Virus record (IMG/VR): IMGVR_UViG_3300031785_000042
Span: 1-28,319 of that record
Direction: 5' to 3' (one strand)
Length of the DNA stretch: 28,319 bases
From: a virus
The notes under the pieces were generated by a model, which had not been told where the DNA came from, did no database searches, and saw nothing but the letters and a program-made list of their open reading frames with translations. Both the position numbers and the translations under genes were made by a program. This document shows, one piece after another, positions 7,190 through 13,419 of this stretch. How positions within the stretch are numbered: the first letter of the stretch is position 1; every line of letters begins with the position of its first letter.

Positions 7190-7390
7190 ATGACTAGATT
7201 AGTTCTATCAAGAAAAATAAATCAGAGTGTCATCATCCATGAAAGCGGTAAAGTCATAGCTGAGATTAAACTTAGCAAAGTATCCGATAAAACTGTAAAG
7301 CTTACATTTGATGCTGATGAATCTATCAGTATTGATCGAGCAGAAAAATTAAATGGAGATTTAACTACCGATGAAACTGACCTTCCTTGA
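7190..7390 (+). CDS. CsrA/RsmA-like translational regulator
   Basis: This 66-residue protein aligns end to end with CsrA. The N-terminal RLVLSRK corresponds to the LILTRR strand of CsrA (Leu6, Arg8 and Lys9 equal Leu4, Arg6 and Arg7), five beta-strand-like segments follow, and VKLTFDADESISIDRAE corresponds to the VRIGVNAP...VHREE region with Arg50 in place of the RNA-binding Arg44. CsrA dimers bind GGA motifs in mRNA leaders and usually block translation. The gene starts one base after the polymerase stop (TGAcATG) with no obvious Shine-Dalgarno, suggesting coupling, and overlaps the primase gene by 20 bases. The longer frame from 7136 is a polymerase shadow. The target, phage or host mRNA, is unknown. 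Confidence 0.75.
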   Translation: MTRLVLSRKINQSVIIHESGKVIAEIKLSKVSDKTVKLTFDADESISIDRAEKLNGDLTTDETDLP

Positions 7391-9887
7391 ATCAACAAAC
7401 AGTGTTGCTTTAGCCAAGCACATCTCAGGGGACGAGGTTAGAAATTATCCAATGGTGAAAAATTTCACCTCACATGAGCATACTGTTTCGGCTGACGAAG
7501 CAGGGCTTATGGCCTTTGAGCAATATCTTAGAAGCTATGCAAACAAAGGATATTGTCTTCTTAAAGGTAACTTACGGGAGCCATTAGTAAATGAAAGCCG
7601 TGCCAAAAAGTCAGATCGCACAGCGTATACGCAACTCCTAGTATTGGATATTGATAAACTCGTTATCCCTAACACAGCTATACGGCAGAAAAATTTAAAC
7701 AGTGGTGATGTACAATCTATTGCTGAAAAGATCCTGTCCCAAATGCCACCCGAGTTCCAAGAAACAAGCTACATTGCACAGGCATCTGCATCATTTGGAC
7801 GGGACACTAGCAAAGTAAGCATACACATCTTTATGTTTCTTACTGTGCCCATCCCACCCAAAGCATTAAAGCTCTGGTTAAATGCAGCTAACTTTGAAAC
7901 ACAACTATTCACAGATAACTTAACACTTAGTAGCAACGGTCAATCATTATCTTATCCACTAGACGTTAGTATTTCAGAAAATAGTAAGACAGTATTTATT
8001 GCGCCCCCTACGTTTGACCCAGTAGAAGATGACCCATTTGATTCTAAAGATGATCGGATCGTATTGGTTAAACGAAAGAAACACCATATTGATCTTGCAA
8101 GATTTATGAATGACATCAATCCTGAGTCTGTGTTCCAAAAAACAGTAGAAGCAAAGAATAACTTGCGCTCACAGTCAGGGCTAAGCCGTAAGAAAAGTCA
8201 GATCAAAAACATCAAAGTAGGTATGCAGATTGAAGAGGTGTTACAGAACCCTGATCAAATGTCTATCTCTGTATCAGATGACAGCAACCTGCCATACATA
8301 CGGTGCAACGTAAACGGTGGAGACAGCAACGCTTATTACTTTAAGCTCAACTCACCAACGTATATGTACAACTTCAAAGGTGAGCCTATCTTCCCTATCG
8401 AAAAAGCCGATAGAGATTTCTATCTGTCTATCTTTGAACTGTATGAAGATAAGCAACAGGAAATGGGCATAAGCCGCTATCCCGTAGTCATGCGTGATTT
8501 CTTCACTGATCAATATTACAACGGGCTGTTTGATCCATCTCTTGATCAGTTCTCTGATGACTTTCCTCTGACACCTACGTCTAAAGGATCAGTCGAATCA
8601 TTTATGCTGTCACACGGACATCCACCGCCTGACTTTATACCAGAAGCAACCATCTTCTTTGATCCAACAGCTACAGAAAACCAGATTAATATGACTGCAG
8701 CACCTTTCTGGGTCAACATGTATAGGCGAACCAAGTATGTTCTTGAGGCTGACTTGCATAAGAAAGAACTGGAGTACGGTAAAGCTCATACATTGCAGGA
8801 TGACTGCCCTCTCATTGCTACAATCATTAGTCATATACTTGGTAATGGTGAGGAAGAGTTTGAAAGATTCATTAACTGGATGGCGTACATATTCCAGACC
8901 AGACAAAAAACAACTAAAGCCTGGGTACTAGGTGGTGTACAAGGCACAGGTAAAGGTGTCTTCTATTCTAAGATACTTAGACCATTGTTTGGACCAGAGC
9001 ATGTTCCTATGCGTACTCTTAGAAACATTGAGGAAAATTTTAACCTGTATATGCGGCAAGCTTTGTTCCTGATTGTTGATGAGTTTCACATGGGATCAGC
9101 AAGCACTGGAGTTAAACGTGTGGCTGATCAACTTAAGTCAGACATCACAGACGAAGCAATTACTATACGTGCTATGCGTAGTAATCAAACAGCACCACCT
9201 AACTACACTAACTATATTTTCTTAACTAATCGTCCTGATGCCGTTAACTTAGAAATAACTGACAGACGCTATAATATACCGCCACGGCAAGAAGTAGCTT
9301 TGGAAAAAGCACATCCTGATGTCATAGACAACATGGATAAAATAGAGCTTGAGCTACCAAAGTTTGCAGGGATACTACACGGGTTTAAATACGACAAGTA
9401 TCTAGCAACCAGAGTAGCTATCGACAATGCAGCTAAAGAACAGATGCGAGTAGTTAGTATGACTGTATTTGAAGAGTTTTGTAGCTCAATCAAATCAGGT
9501 GACTTGGGATTCTTTGCCGATATACTAGAGATCACTCCAAGTAACGTAATGGATGGCGGCAGAATCCTAACCGCCCAACGGTACGTTAAATCATGGATAG
9601 CAGATAAATTAAACACAGCTTCATATAGCATCATACCTGCTGAACATTTTCGTGCTGTCTATCATGTAATGACAGAACACAATCCAATCATTAACCAAAG
9701 ACAGTTTAAAAAACAACTAAACAAAAATCACATAGACACTGAAACAAGAAAACGCCCTGCGTTTGGGGGAAGAGACAGTAACCCTATTCGTGGCGTTATG
9801 GTAAACTGGACAACACCAGAAGAAACCGCCAAACATTTAGCTGATGAATACTTTGAATCAGAAGATAAGGTGCTACTAAGTGTTTAA
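7371..9887 (+). CDS. Primase-helicase (AEP-type primase fused to SF3/D5-like helicase)
   Basis: This is an 838-residue replicative protein. The N-terminal half looks like an archaeo-eukaryotic primase: motif I VLDID (Asp93, Asp95), motif II SIH (Ser150, His152) and a later YPLDVS strand (Asp198). A linker (about 260-450) leads to an SF3-like AAA+ helicase of the DUF5906/D5 group: Walker A GVQGTGKG at 522-529, Walker B LFLIVDEF (Asp570, Glu571), sensor-like FLTNRPDA around Asn620 and arginine-finger candidates Arg632/Arg633. It would unwind DNA and lay down primers for the polymerase. ATG 7371 lies inside the CsrA-like gene. GGAG at 7355-7358 is a distant Shine-Dalgarno. Confidence 0.9.
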   Translation: MKLTFLESTNSVALAKHISGDEVRNYPMVKNFTSHEHTVSADEAGLMAFEQYLRSYANKGYCLLKGNLREPLVNESRAKKSDRTAYTQLLVLDIDKLVIPNTAIRQKNLNSGDVQSIAEKILSQMPPEFQETSYIAQASASFGRDTSKVSIHIFMFLTVPIPPKALKLWLNAANFETQLFTDNLTLSSNGQSLSYPLDVSISENSKTVFIAPPTFDPVEDDPFDSKDDRIVLVKRKKHHIDLARFMNDINPESVFQKTVEAKNNLRSQSGLSRKKSQIKNIKVGMQIEEVLQNPDQMSISVSDDSNLPYIRCNVNGGDSNAYYFKLNSPTYMYNFKGEPIFPIEKADRDFYLSIFELYEDKQQEMGISRYPVVMRDFFTDQYYNGLFDPSLDQFSDDFPLTPTSKGSVESFMLSHGHPPPDFIPEATIFFDPTATENQINMTAAPFWVNMYRRTKYVLEADLHKKELEYGKAHTLQDDCPLIATIISHILGNGEEEFERFINWMAYIFQTRQKTTKAWVLGGVQGTGKGVFYSKILRPLFGPEHVPMRTLRNIEENFNLYMRQALFLIVDEFHMGSASTGVKRVADQLKSDITDEAITIRAMRSNQTAPPNYTNYIFLTNRPDAVNLEITDRRYNIPPRQEVALEKAHPDVIDNMDKIELELPKFAGILHGFKYDKYLATRVAIDNAAKEQMRVVSMTVFEEFCSSIKSGDLGFFADILEITPSNVMDGGRILTAQRYVKSWIADKLNTASYSIIPAEHFRAVYHVMTEHNPIINQRQFKKQLNKNHIDTETRKRPAFGGRDSNPIRGVMVNWTTPEETAKHLADEYFESEDKVLLSV

Positions 9888-10041
9888 CCTATATATTTTT
9901 GGCATGATAAATGTTTTCTTGTATGGTAGTTATGATAGTTTAGATGAGTGTTTGTTATATAAACAAAGACTTACTACAGCAAAAGTTGCTGAGCATTTTA
10001 ATTTAGAGTGCATCAAAATAGATGAAACTAATACCAGTTGA
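9880..10041 (+). CDS. Small hypothetical protein (53 aa), double overlap
   Basis: GTG 9880 lies inside the last codons of the primase-helicase gene, and the frame runs 53 residues to TGA 10039-10041, 20 bases into the next gene. AAGG at 9867-9870 is nine bases upstream. The product has a hydrophobic/aromatic start (NLYIFGMINVFLYGSY) followed by a helical, charged half (CLLYKQRLTTAKVAEHF). An internal ATG at 9904 is an alternative start. It fills what would otherwise be a 134-base gap in a gap-free operon, which supports it being real. No family was recognised. Confidence 0.55.
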   Translation: MFNLYIFGMINVFLYGSYDSLDECLLYKQRLTTAKVAEHFNLECIKIDETNTS

Positions 10042-10756
10042 GTCGTTGCCATTTGAACGACCAGAAAAATTAGGACCACTCAAAGCATGGAGCTTTTCAG
10101 CACTCAAAACATTTGAGGAATGTGCCTACCGTGCCTATCTTAGCCGTGTACAAAAGATACCTGAACCAACAAACCCAGCAGCATCCCGTGGATCAAAGAT
10201 ACATGAACAAGCAGAAGCCTATGTCAAAGGTGAACTAGGTGAAATGCCTCAAGAGTTAAAAAAGTTTGCCCAAGACTTTGACCATCTCCGTGCCCTCTAT
10301 GCAGATGCAAAAGTAGAACTAGAAGGTGATTGGGGTTTCACTATGGATTGGGAGCCTACTGCATGGGTAGGCAGTACCACCTGGGTACGCATTAAACTAG
10401 ATGCTTTAGTCTTTGAAGAAGACAACTCTGCTAGAGTCATTGACTACAAGACAGGAAAAAAATGGGGTAATGAAATAACACACGGGCAACAGTGTCTACT
10501 GTATGCCATTGGTACGTTCTATCGCTACCCAGAAATAGAAGCTGTGCAAACAGAACTCTGGTATCTTGATAAACAACAAACCACTAAAAAATTTTACACT
10601 CGCAATGAAGCATTAAACTTTGCTGCAAGTTGGCACAACCGTGGTGTGGCTATGACCACAGAAGAAAACTTTACGCCTTCACCTAGTGCAAGTGCGTGCC
10701 GTTGGTGCAGTTACAAAATAGGAAACCCTGCTCCTTGTGAATGGGGAGTAACTTAA
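10022..10756 (+). CDS. Cas4/RecB-like PD-(D/E)XK nuclease with Fe-S cysteines
   Basis: This 244-residue nuclease is of the RecB/Cas4 type. The core residues are visible in order: His61 (GSKIHEQAE), Asp127 (KLDAL), Asp141 and Lys143 in VIDYKTGK, and Gln157 (HGQQCLLYA, motif QxxxY). Four cysteines sit where Cas4 and AddB place a [4Fe-4S] cluster: Cys34 (FEECAYRAYL), Cys226 and Cys229 (CRWC) and Cys239. The expected activity is single-strand-directed exonuclease or end processing for recombination or replication. Not CRISPR-associated here: no cas genes or repeats are in the window. The start has no strong Shine-Dalgarno and overlaps the preceding small gene. It overlaps the DUF3310 gene. Confidence 0.88.
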   Translation: MKLIPVESLPFERPEKLGPLKAWSFSALKTFEECAYRAYLSRVQKIPEPTNPAASRGSKIHEQAEAYVKGELGEMPQELKKFAQDFDHLRALYADAKVELEGDWGFTMDWEPTAWVGSTTWVRIKLDALVFEEDNSARVIDYKTGKKWGNEITHGQQCLLYAIGTFYRYPEIEAVQTELWYLDKQQTTKKFYTRNEALNFAASWHNRGVAMTTEENFTPSPSASACRWCSYKIGNPAPCEWGVT

Positions 10757-10998
10757 CAGCCACAATGAAAGATAACGTTAACCACCCACCGCATTACACC
10801 AAGGGTAACATCGAATGCATTGATGGAATCAAAGCAAGCATGTCCCATAATGAATACCTTGGGTATCTTAAAGGTGCAGTAATGAAATACCTGTGGCGGT
10901 ATCAATACAAAAGCAAACCAAAAGAAGACATACGAAAAGCCATCTGGTATCTTCAACGCCTAGAGCAAGAATTACCTGATACGGATGAACGAACATAG
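10741..10998 (+). CDS. DUF3310-family protein
   Basis: The protein is 85 residues with the family signature VNHPPHYTKGNIECIDGIK followed by GYLKGAVMKYLWRYQYK and a C-terminal WYLQRLEQ helix. This small helical family is nearly universal in tailed phages and is sometimes annotated as a nucleotide-kinase-like or MazG-like protein, without firm biochemistry. The start is uncertain: ATG 10741 overlaps the nuclease gene by 16 bases, while ATG 10765 would begin directly at MKDNVNHPPHY; neither has a well-placed Shine-Dalgarno. Its end overlaps the next gene by 14 bases. Confidence 0.88.
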   Translation: MGSNLTATMKDNVNHPPHYTKGNIECIDGIKASMSHNEYLGYLKGAVMKYLWRYQYKSKPKEDIRKAIWYLQRLEQELPDTDERT

Positions 10999-11398
10999 CT
11001 TTGTAAAATCTGTCCACCGCAAACTTCCCGTTGACTTATACAAATGGAAAATACACGACTCTTATACTAATGGCGTACCAGACTCCATGTATGCAGGAGA
11101 TAAAGGTATTTTATTTGTTGAATATAAATACGTGCCGTCATTACCTAAAATAAAAACTACTCCAATTAAAATAAATCTAAGTAAACTGCAACTACAATGG
11201 TTAAATAACTTTGTTGATATGGGTCATAATGCTGCTGTAGTAGTTGGAACAGAAGGGAAAAACATCTTAATTCTTCAGGATAAACAATGGAATACCCCAA
11301 TTTCTAAAGAAAACTTCTTGAAAAAAGCTGTAAAACCCTCTGATTTATCTAATTTCATCTTAAATGTTTGCACCAATATAGAAAAAACAGTACGATGA
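10985..11398 (+). CDS. VRR-NUC/PD-(D/E)XK-like endonuclease
   Basis: The protein is 137 residues. GVPDSMYAGDKGILFVEYK carries the PD...ExK catalytic core (Pro32-Asp33, Glu46, Lys48), followed by a KLQLQWLNNFVDMGHNAAVVVG helix-strand (Gln68, Gln70) as in VRR-NUC and phage Holliday-junction-type nucleases, where a Gln-containing helix follows the ExK strand. It probably cleaves branched or nicked DNA intermediates during replication or packaging; that is inferred from the fold. It is the last gene of the replication operon, and an intrinsic terminator lies 60 bases downstream. Confidence 0.75.
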   Translation: MNEHSFVKSVHRKLPVDLYKWKIHDSYTNGVPDSMYAGDKGILFVEYKYVPSLPKIKTTPIKINLSKLQLQWLNNFVDMGHNAAVVVGTEGKNILILQDKQWNTPISKENFLKKAVKPSDLSNFILNVCTNIEKTVR

Positions 11399-11457
11399 TC
11401 TTGTTTGAATCTCCAAATTTAAACATAAGTTTTTTTCATGGATGTACCACCTTGAAG

Positions 11458-11497
11458 AAGGCCCAAGTTAATCTCCCTCTTGGGCCTTTCTTTTTTC
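11458..11497 (+). terminator. Intrinsic terminator after the replication operon
   Basis: AAGGCCCAAG at 11458-11467 pairs perfectly with CTTGGGCCTT at 11479-11488 (10 bp, GC-rich core, 11-base loop) and runs into a T-rich tract (TTTCTTTTTT). It separates the replication genes from the lysis genes. Confidence 0.93.
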
Positions 11498-11508
11498 TAT
11501 TCCTCTAC

Positions 11509-11514
11509 TATAAT
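11509..11514 (+). promoter_or_regulatory. Putative sigma70 -10 element of the lysis operon
   Basis: A perfect TATAAT 32 bases upstream of ATG 11546 and directly after the terminator. No good -35 is present: the region 16-17 bases upstream is the terminator T-tract (TTTCTT). It could be activator-dependent. A small inverted repeat (TCCTA/TAGGA, 11516-11520 and 11528-11532) follows immediately. Confidence 0.5.
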
Positions 11515-11545
11515 GTCCTAACCTAACTAGGAAAGTGAGGACACT

Positions 11546-11722
11546 ATGGGTTTATTCAAATGGGTAGCCAATCTCTTTGGTAACAACACCGACACCAACA
11601 CAGAAGAATTAGAAACAGTTAGAACTAGAGACTCCAAAGGACGTTTTATTAAAGACGATCCTAATACTCCTGAAAACGAAGCTTTTACCACTAGAAAAAA
11701 GAAACGTAAAAAGAATGGCTAA
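11546..11722 (+). CDS. Small basic phage protein (58 aa)
   Basis: ATG 11546 is preceded by GTGAGGAC with AGG four to eight bases away. The protein is 58 residues: a short amphipathic N-terminal helix (GLFKWVANLFG), a TRDSKGRFIKDDPNTPENEAF segment and a Lys/Arg-rich tail (RKKKRKK). The segment S-KGRF-x-DDPxTPxNEA recurs in small hypothetical proteins of marine phages as I know them; the role is unknown, and the basic tail suggests contact with nucleic acid or membrane phosphates. It is first in the unit after the promoter-like element and overlaps the nuclease gene by eight bases. Confidence 0.75.
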   Translation: MGLFKWVANLFGNNTDTNTEELETVRTRDSKGRFIKDDPNTPENEAFTTRKKKRKKNG

Positions 11723-12080
11723 CCAACCGTATTTTTACAAAGCTACATTAAGGCGAGTTGTTGATGGTGACACGGTAGACGTTGACTTAGATTTAGGATT
11801 CAACGTATCACTCACCAATCAACGTATTCGTTTCTATGGCGTTAACGCACCAGAGTCACGCACTAGAAATCTTTTAGAAAAAACAGCTGGTCAAGCAGCT
11901 AAAGCTAGATTAGAAGATTTACTTAAAGACGCAGACTTACATGTACATAGCCACGGAAAAGGCAAATACGGAAGAATATTAGGTGTGTTATATAACGGAA
12001 AGAAAAACATATTTACTACCATGTTAAAGGAAGGACACTTACGTGAGTACAATGGCGGTAAACGGGAGCCGTGGTTTTAG
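11715..12080 (+). CDS. Thermonuclease (staphylococcal nuclease-like)
   Basis: This 121-residue SNase-domain protein has the Ca2+-dependent active-site residues: Asp18 (VVDGDTVDV), Arg39 and Glu47 in IRFYGVNAPES, and Arg87 (GKYGRILG), matching Asp21, Arg35, Glu43 and Arg87 of the S. aureus enzyme. There is no signal peptide, so it acts inside the host cell or is packaged. Likely roles are host DNA degradation, nucleotide salvage or virion function; this is inference. The start overlaps the upstream gene. The stop lies within the start of the next gene (GTG 12071). Confidence 0.92.
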   Translation: MANQPYFYKATLRRVVDGDTVDVDLDLGFNVSLTNQRIRFYGVNAPESRTRNLLEKTAGQAAKARLEDLLKDADLHVHSHGKGKYGRILGVLYNGKKNIFTTMLKEGHLREYNGGKREPWF

Positions 12081-12286
12081 CATTCCTTCTTGTTGTCCTA
12101 GTCGAAGGAGAGGTTGTGTCAGATGATAAAATGCTCTTTCGTAACATTCACAGGTGCAATGTTTTTAGTAGCGCAATTGAGCAAGGTAGGTGGAGTAATA
12201 AACACCGTCCTTACTATCGTCAACAAAATATTACGGCTTACTGTATCCCTAAAAGAGTTAACAAAAACCAAGTCTTCTACGACTAA
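12071..12286 (+). CDS. Small protein with hydrophobic N-terminus (71 aa)
   Basis: The frame from GTG 12071 gives 71 residues: a hydrophobic segment at residues 2-11 (VLAFLLVVLV), then EGEVVS, a Cys (HRCNVF) and a conserved-looking NITAYCIPKRV end. I associate this pattern of short hydrophobic leader, GxVVS and ITAYCxP near the C-terminus with a family of small marine phage proteins of unknown role; the two Cys may pair outside the membrane. GGGAG just before GTG is too close to be a good Shine-Dalgarno, so coupling to the thermonuclease or a start at ATG 12131 is possible. A second open frame (12117-12296) overlaps it, continuous with the i-spanin frame. Confidence 0.6.
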   Translation: MVLAFLLVVLVEGEVVSDDKMLFRNIHRCNVFSSAIEQGRWSNKHRPYYRQQNITAYCIPKRVNKNQVFYD

Positions 12287-12292
12287 AGGAGG
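12287..12292 (+). promoter_or_regulatory. Consensus ribosome binding site of the i-spanin gene
   Basis: AGGAGG four bases before ATG 12297 and directly after the stop of the 71-residue gene. It decides for the 134-residue spanin over the 195-residue reading of the same frame. Confidence 0.7.
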
Positions 12293-12296
12293 TTCT

Positions 12297-12701
12297 ATGT
12301 GGCAAATGAGTGCTTTACTTGGTGTTGGACTAATAGTTATGTCTGGTGCATTTAAACTGTACTACGATAAATCAGAAGCACAAAAACAAACAATGGCTGC
12401 AGAACTAAGACAAGCAGCTGATAATGAATTGTTGCTAGAAAACAGTATCAAACAACTCAATAATCAAGTAATACAAGCAGAAGAAGATAAACAAAGAGCC
12501 TTTGAAAAAATCAACACGCTCCAAGAACAAAACAATCAAGCTCGTGAAGAAGTTAGTAAACTTAAAAGTAAATTTGATAAGCACGATATAAATATGTTGA
12601 GCTTACGCAAACCTAAATTAATTGAGAATATAATTAACAAAGGAACAAAGGAGGTGTTAGGTGAATTTGAAAGTATTACTTCTCCTGCTGCTAACTTGTA
12701 G
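12297..12701 (+). CDS. Rz-like inner-membrane spanin
   Basis: The protein is 134 residues with an N-terminal transmembrane segment (about residues 5-20, ALLGVGLIVMSGAFKL) and a long Gln/Glu/Lys-rich coiled coil from about 28 to 100, the standard i-spanin layout. In Gram-negative hosts the i-spanin and o-spanin bridge the periplasm and fuse inner and outer membranes at the last lysis step. The frame is open 180 bases upstream, but ATG 12297 is selected by a consensus AGGAGG at 12287-12292. The o-spanin gene begins inside this gene in another frame (41-base overlap), as in classical Rz/Rz1 pairs. Confidence 0.75.
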   Translation: MWQMSALLGVGLIVMSGAFKLYYDKSEAQKQTMAAELRQAADNELLLENSIKQLNNQVIQAEEDKQRAFEKINTLQEQNNQAREEVSKLKSKFDKHDINMLSLRKPKLIENIINKGTKEVLGEFESITSPAANL

Positions 12702-13041
12702 TGGCTGCAGCTTAATAGGAAACGGACAGTACACACCAGAAACCAAAGCGGTAGAAGTGGTAACTATCACAAAACCTGCTGCAATATATCACCCACCTCT
12801 TCCTAACAAAATCAACACAAAACCTGTTGAATGGAAAGTTCTAACACCAGAAACAATGGATGAGTATCTTACAGATTTAAAAGAAGGTAATGCCCCTACT
12901 AATGTTTACTATGGCGTTAGCCCTGTTGGATATGAAAACTTATCTGTTAACATGGCAGAAATAAAAAGATATATTCGTCAGATTCTATCTATAGTAACCT
13001 ATTACAAAGAGCTAGATGAGCCAGAGGATAAAGATGAATAA
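12661..13041 (+). CDS. Rz1-like lipoprotein (putative outer-membrane spanin)
   Basis: The protein is 126 residues starting at GTG 12661, with AAAGGAGG six bases upstream. The signal sequence is NLKVLLLLLLT, then CSGC with Cys16 as the probable lipidated residue; Cys rather than Leu at -3 makes the lipobox slightly unusual. The mature part has a proline-containing stretch (YHPPLPNK) and a conserved-looking YYGVSPVGYENLSVNMAEI near residues 81-99. It is longer than typical Rz1 (about 60 aa), so it may be a lipoprotein of another kind, but overlap with the i-spanin gene supports the spanin call. It overlaps the holin candidate by eight bases. Confidence 0.65.
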   Translation: MNLKVLLLLLLTCSGCSLIGNGQYTPETKAVEVVTITKPAAIYHPPLPNKINTKPVEWKVLTPETMDEYLTDLKEGNAPTNVYYGVSPVGYENLSVNMAEIKRYIRQILSIVTYYKELDEPEDKDE

Positions 13042-13360
13042 AGAACTTGAACCAGGAAGTGAGTATGAAAAATACGACGCTGACGGTGATGGTGTGGTAA
13101 CAGATGCGGAACTCGCTACTACAGAAAGATTACAAGCTCTTGAAATAGCTAATGAAAAAGCCGAGGCGCAAAAGAACATGTGCTGGTTCGCCTTATTCGG
13201 TATGCTCCTTTACCCAAGTGGCATTGTCATTACATCTTTTTTAAAATTGGACCAAGCTGCGTCTATACTCGGAGATATTGCGTCCGTATATTTTATTAGT
13301 GTGTCGGGCTTGATCGCAGCGTTCTTTGGCTTCCAAAGCTGGAACAACGGCAAAAAATGA
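13034..13360 (+). CDS. Holin candidate with EF-hand loop and two TM segments
   Basis: The protein is 108 residues. An N-terminal canonical EF-hand loop at residues 15-26 (DADGDGVVTDAE: acidic or oxygen ligands at positions 1, 3, 5, 9 and 12) is followed by a short helix (about 30-48) and two hydrophobic segments (about 49-69 and 81-102, WFALFGMLLYPSGIVITSF and VYFISVSGLIAAFFGF). Position between spanins and muramidase and small size suggest a holin or pinholin; the EF-hand suggests Ca2+ binding. No experiment on this family is known to me. ATG 13034 is supported by AGAGG at 13023-13027; the frame opens earlier (13016) inside the upstream gene. It overlaps the next ORF as ATGA. Confidence 0.7.
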   Translation: MNKELEPGSEYEKYDADGDGVVTDAELATTERLQALEIANEKAEAQKNMCWFALFGMLLYPSGIVITSFLKLDQAASILGDIASVYFISVSGLIAAFFGFQSWNNGKK

Positions 13361-13419
13361 TTGAATTTGCAATGGGTATTATTATTGGCTATATATTAGG
13401 AAAATACGTATGGCGGTAG
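13357..13419 (+). CDS. Membrane micropeptide (20 aa) with glycine zipper
   Basis: ATG 13357 overlaps the holin-candidate stop (ATGA), and TAG 13417-13419 overlaps the lysozyme start (ATG 13410). The 20-residue product is one hydrophobic helix with Gly7, Gly11 and Gly15 in GxxxGxxxG spacing, preceded by Glu3 and followed by Lys16 and Arg20. It could be a holin regulator or antiholin-like micropeptide, or merely a coupling leader for the lysozyme. No good Shine-Dalgarno was seen except by coupling. The call rests on gapless packing on both sides and composition. Confidence 0.5.
   Translation: MIEFAMGIIIGYILGKYVWR

Noticed and set aside
9269-9634. Minus-strand ORF of 121 codons inside the primase-helicase gene
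   Set aside because: Antisense shadow of a well-supported coding region, with no independent support.
10022-10756. Cas4 as evidence of a CRISPR-Cas system
   Set aside because: No cas1, cas2 or repeats nearby. Stand-alone Cas4-like nucleases are common in phage replication modules.
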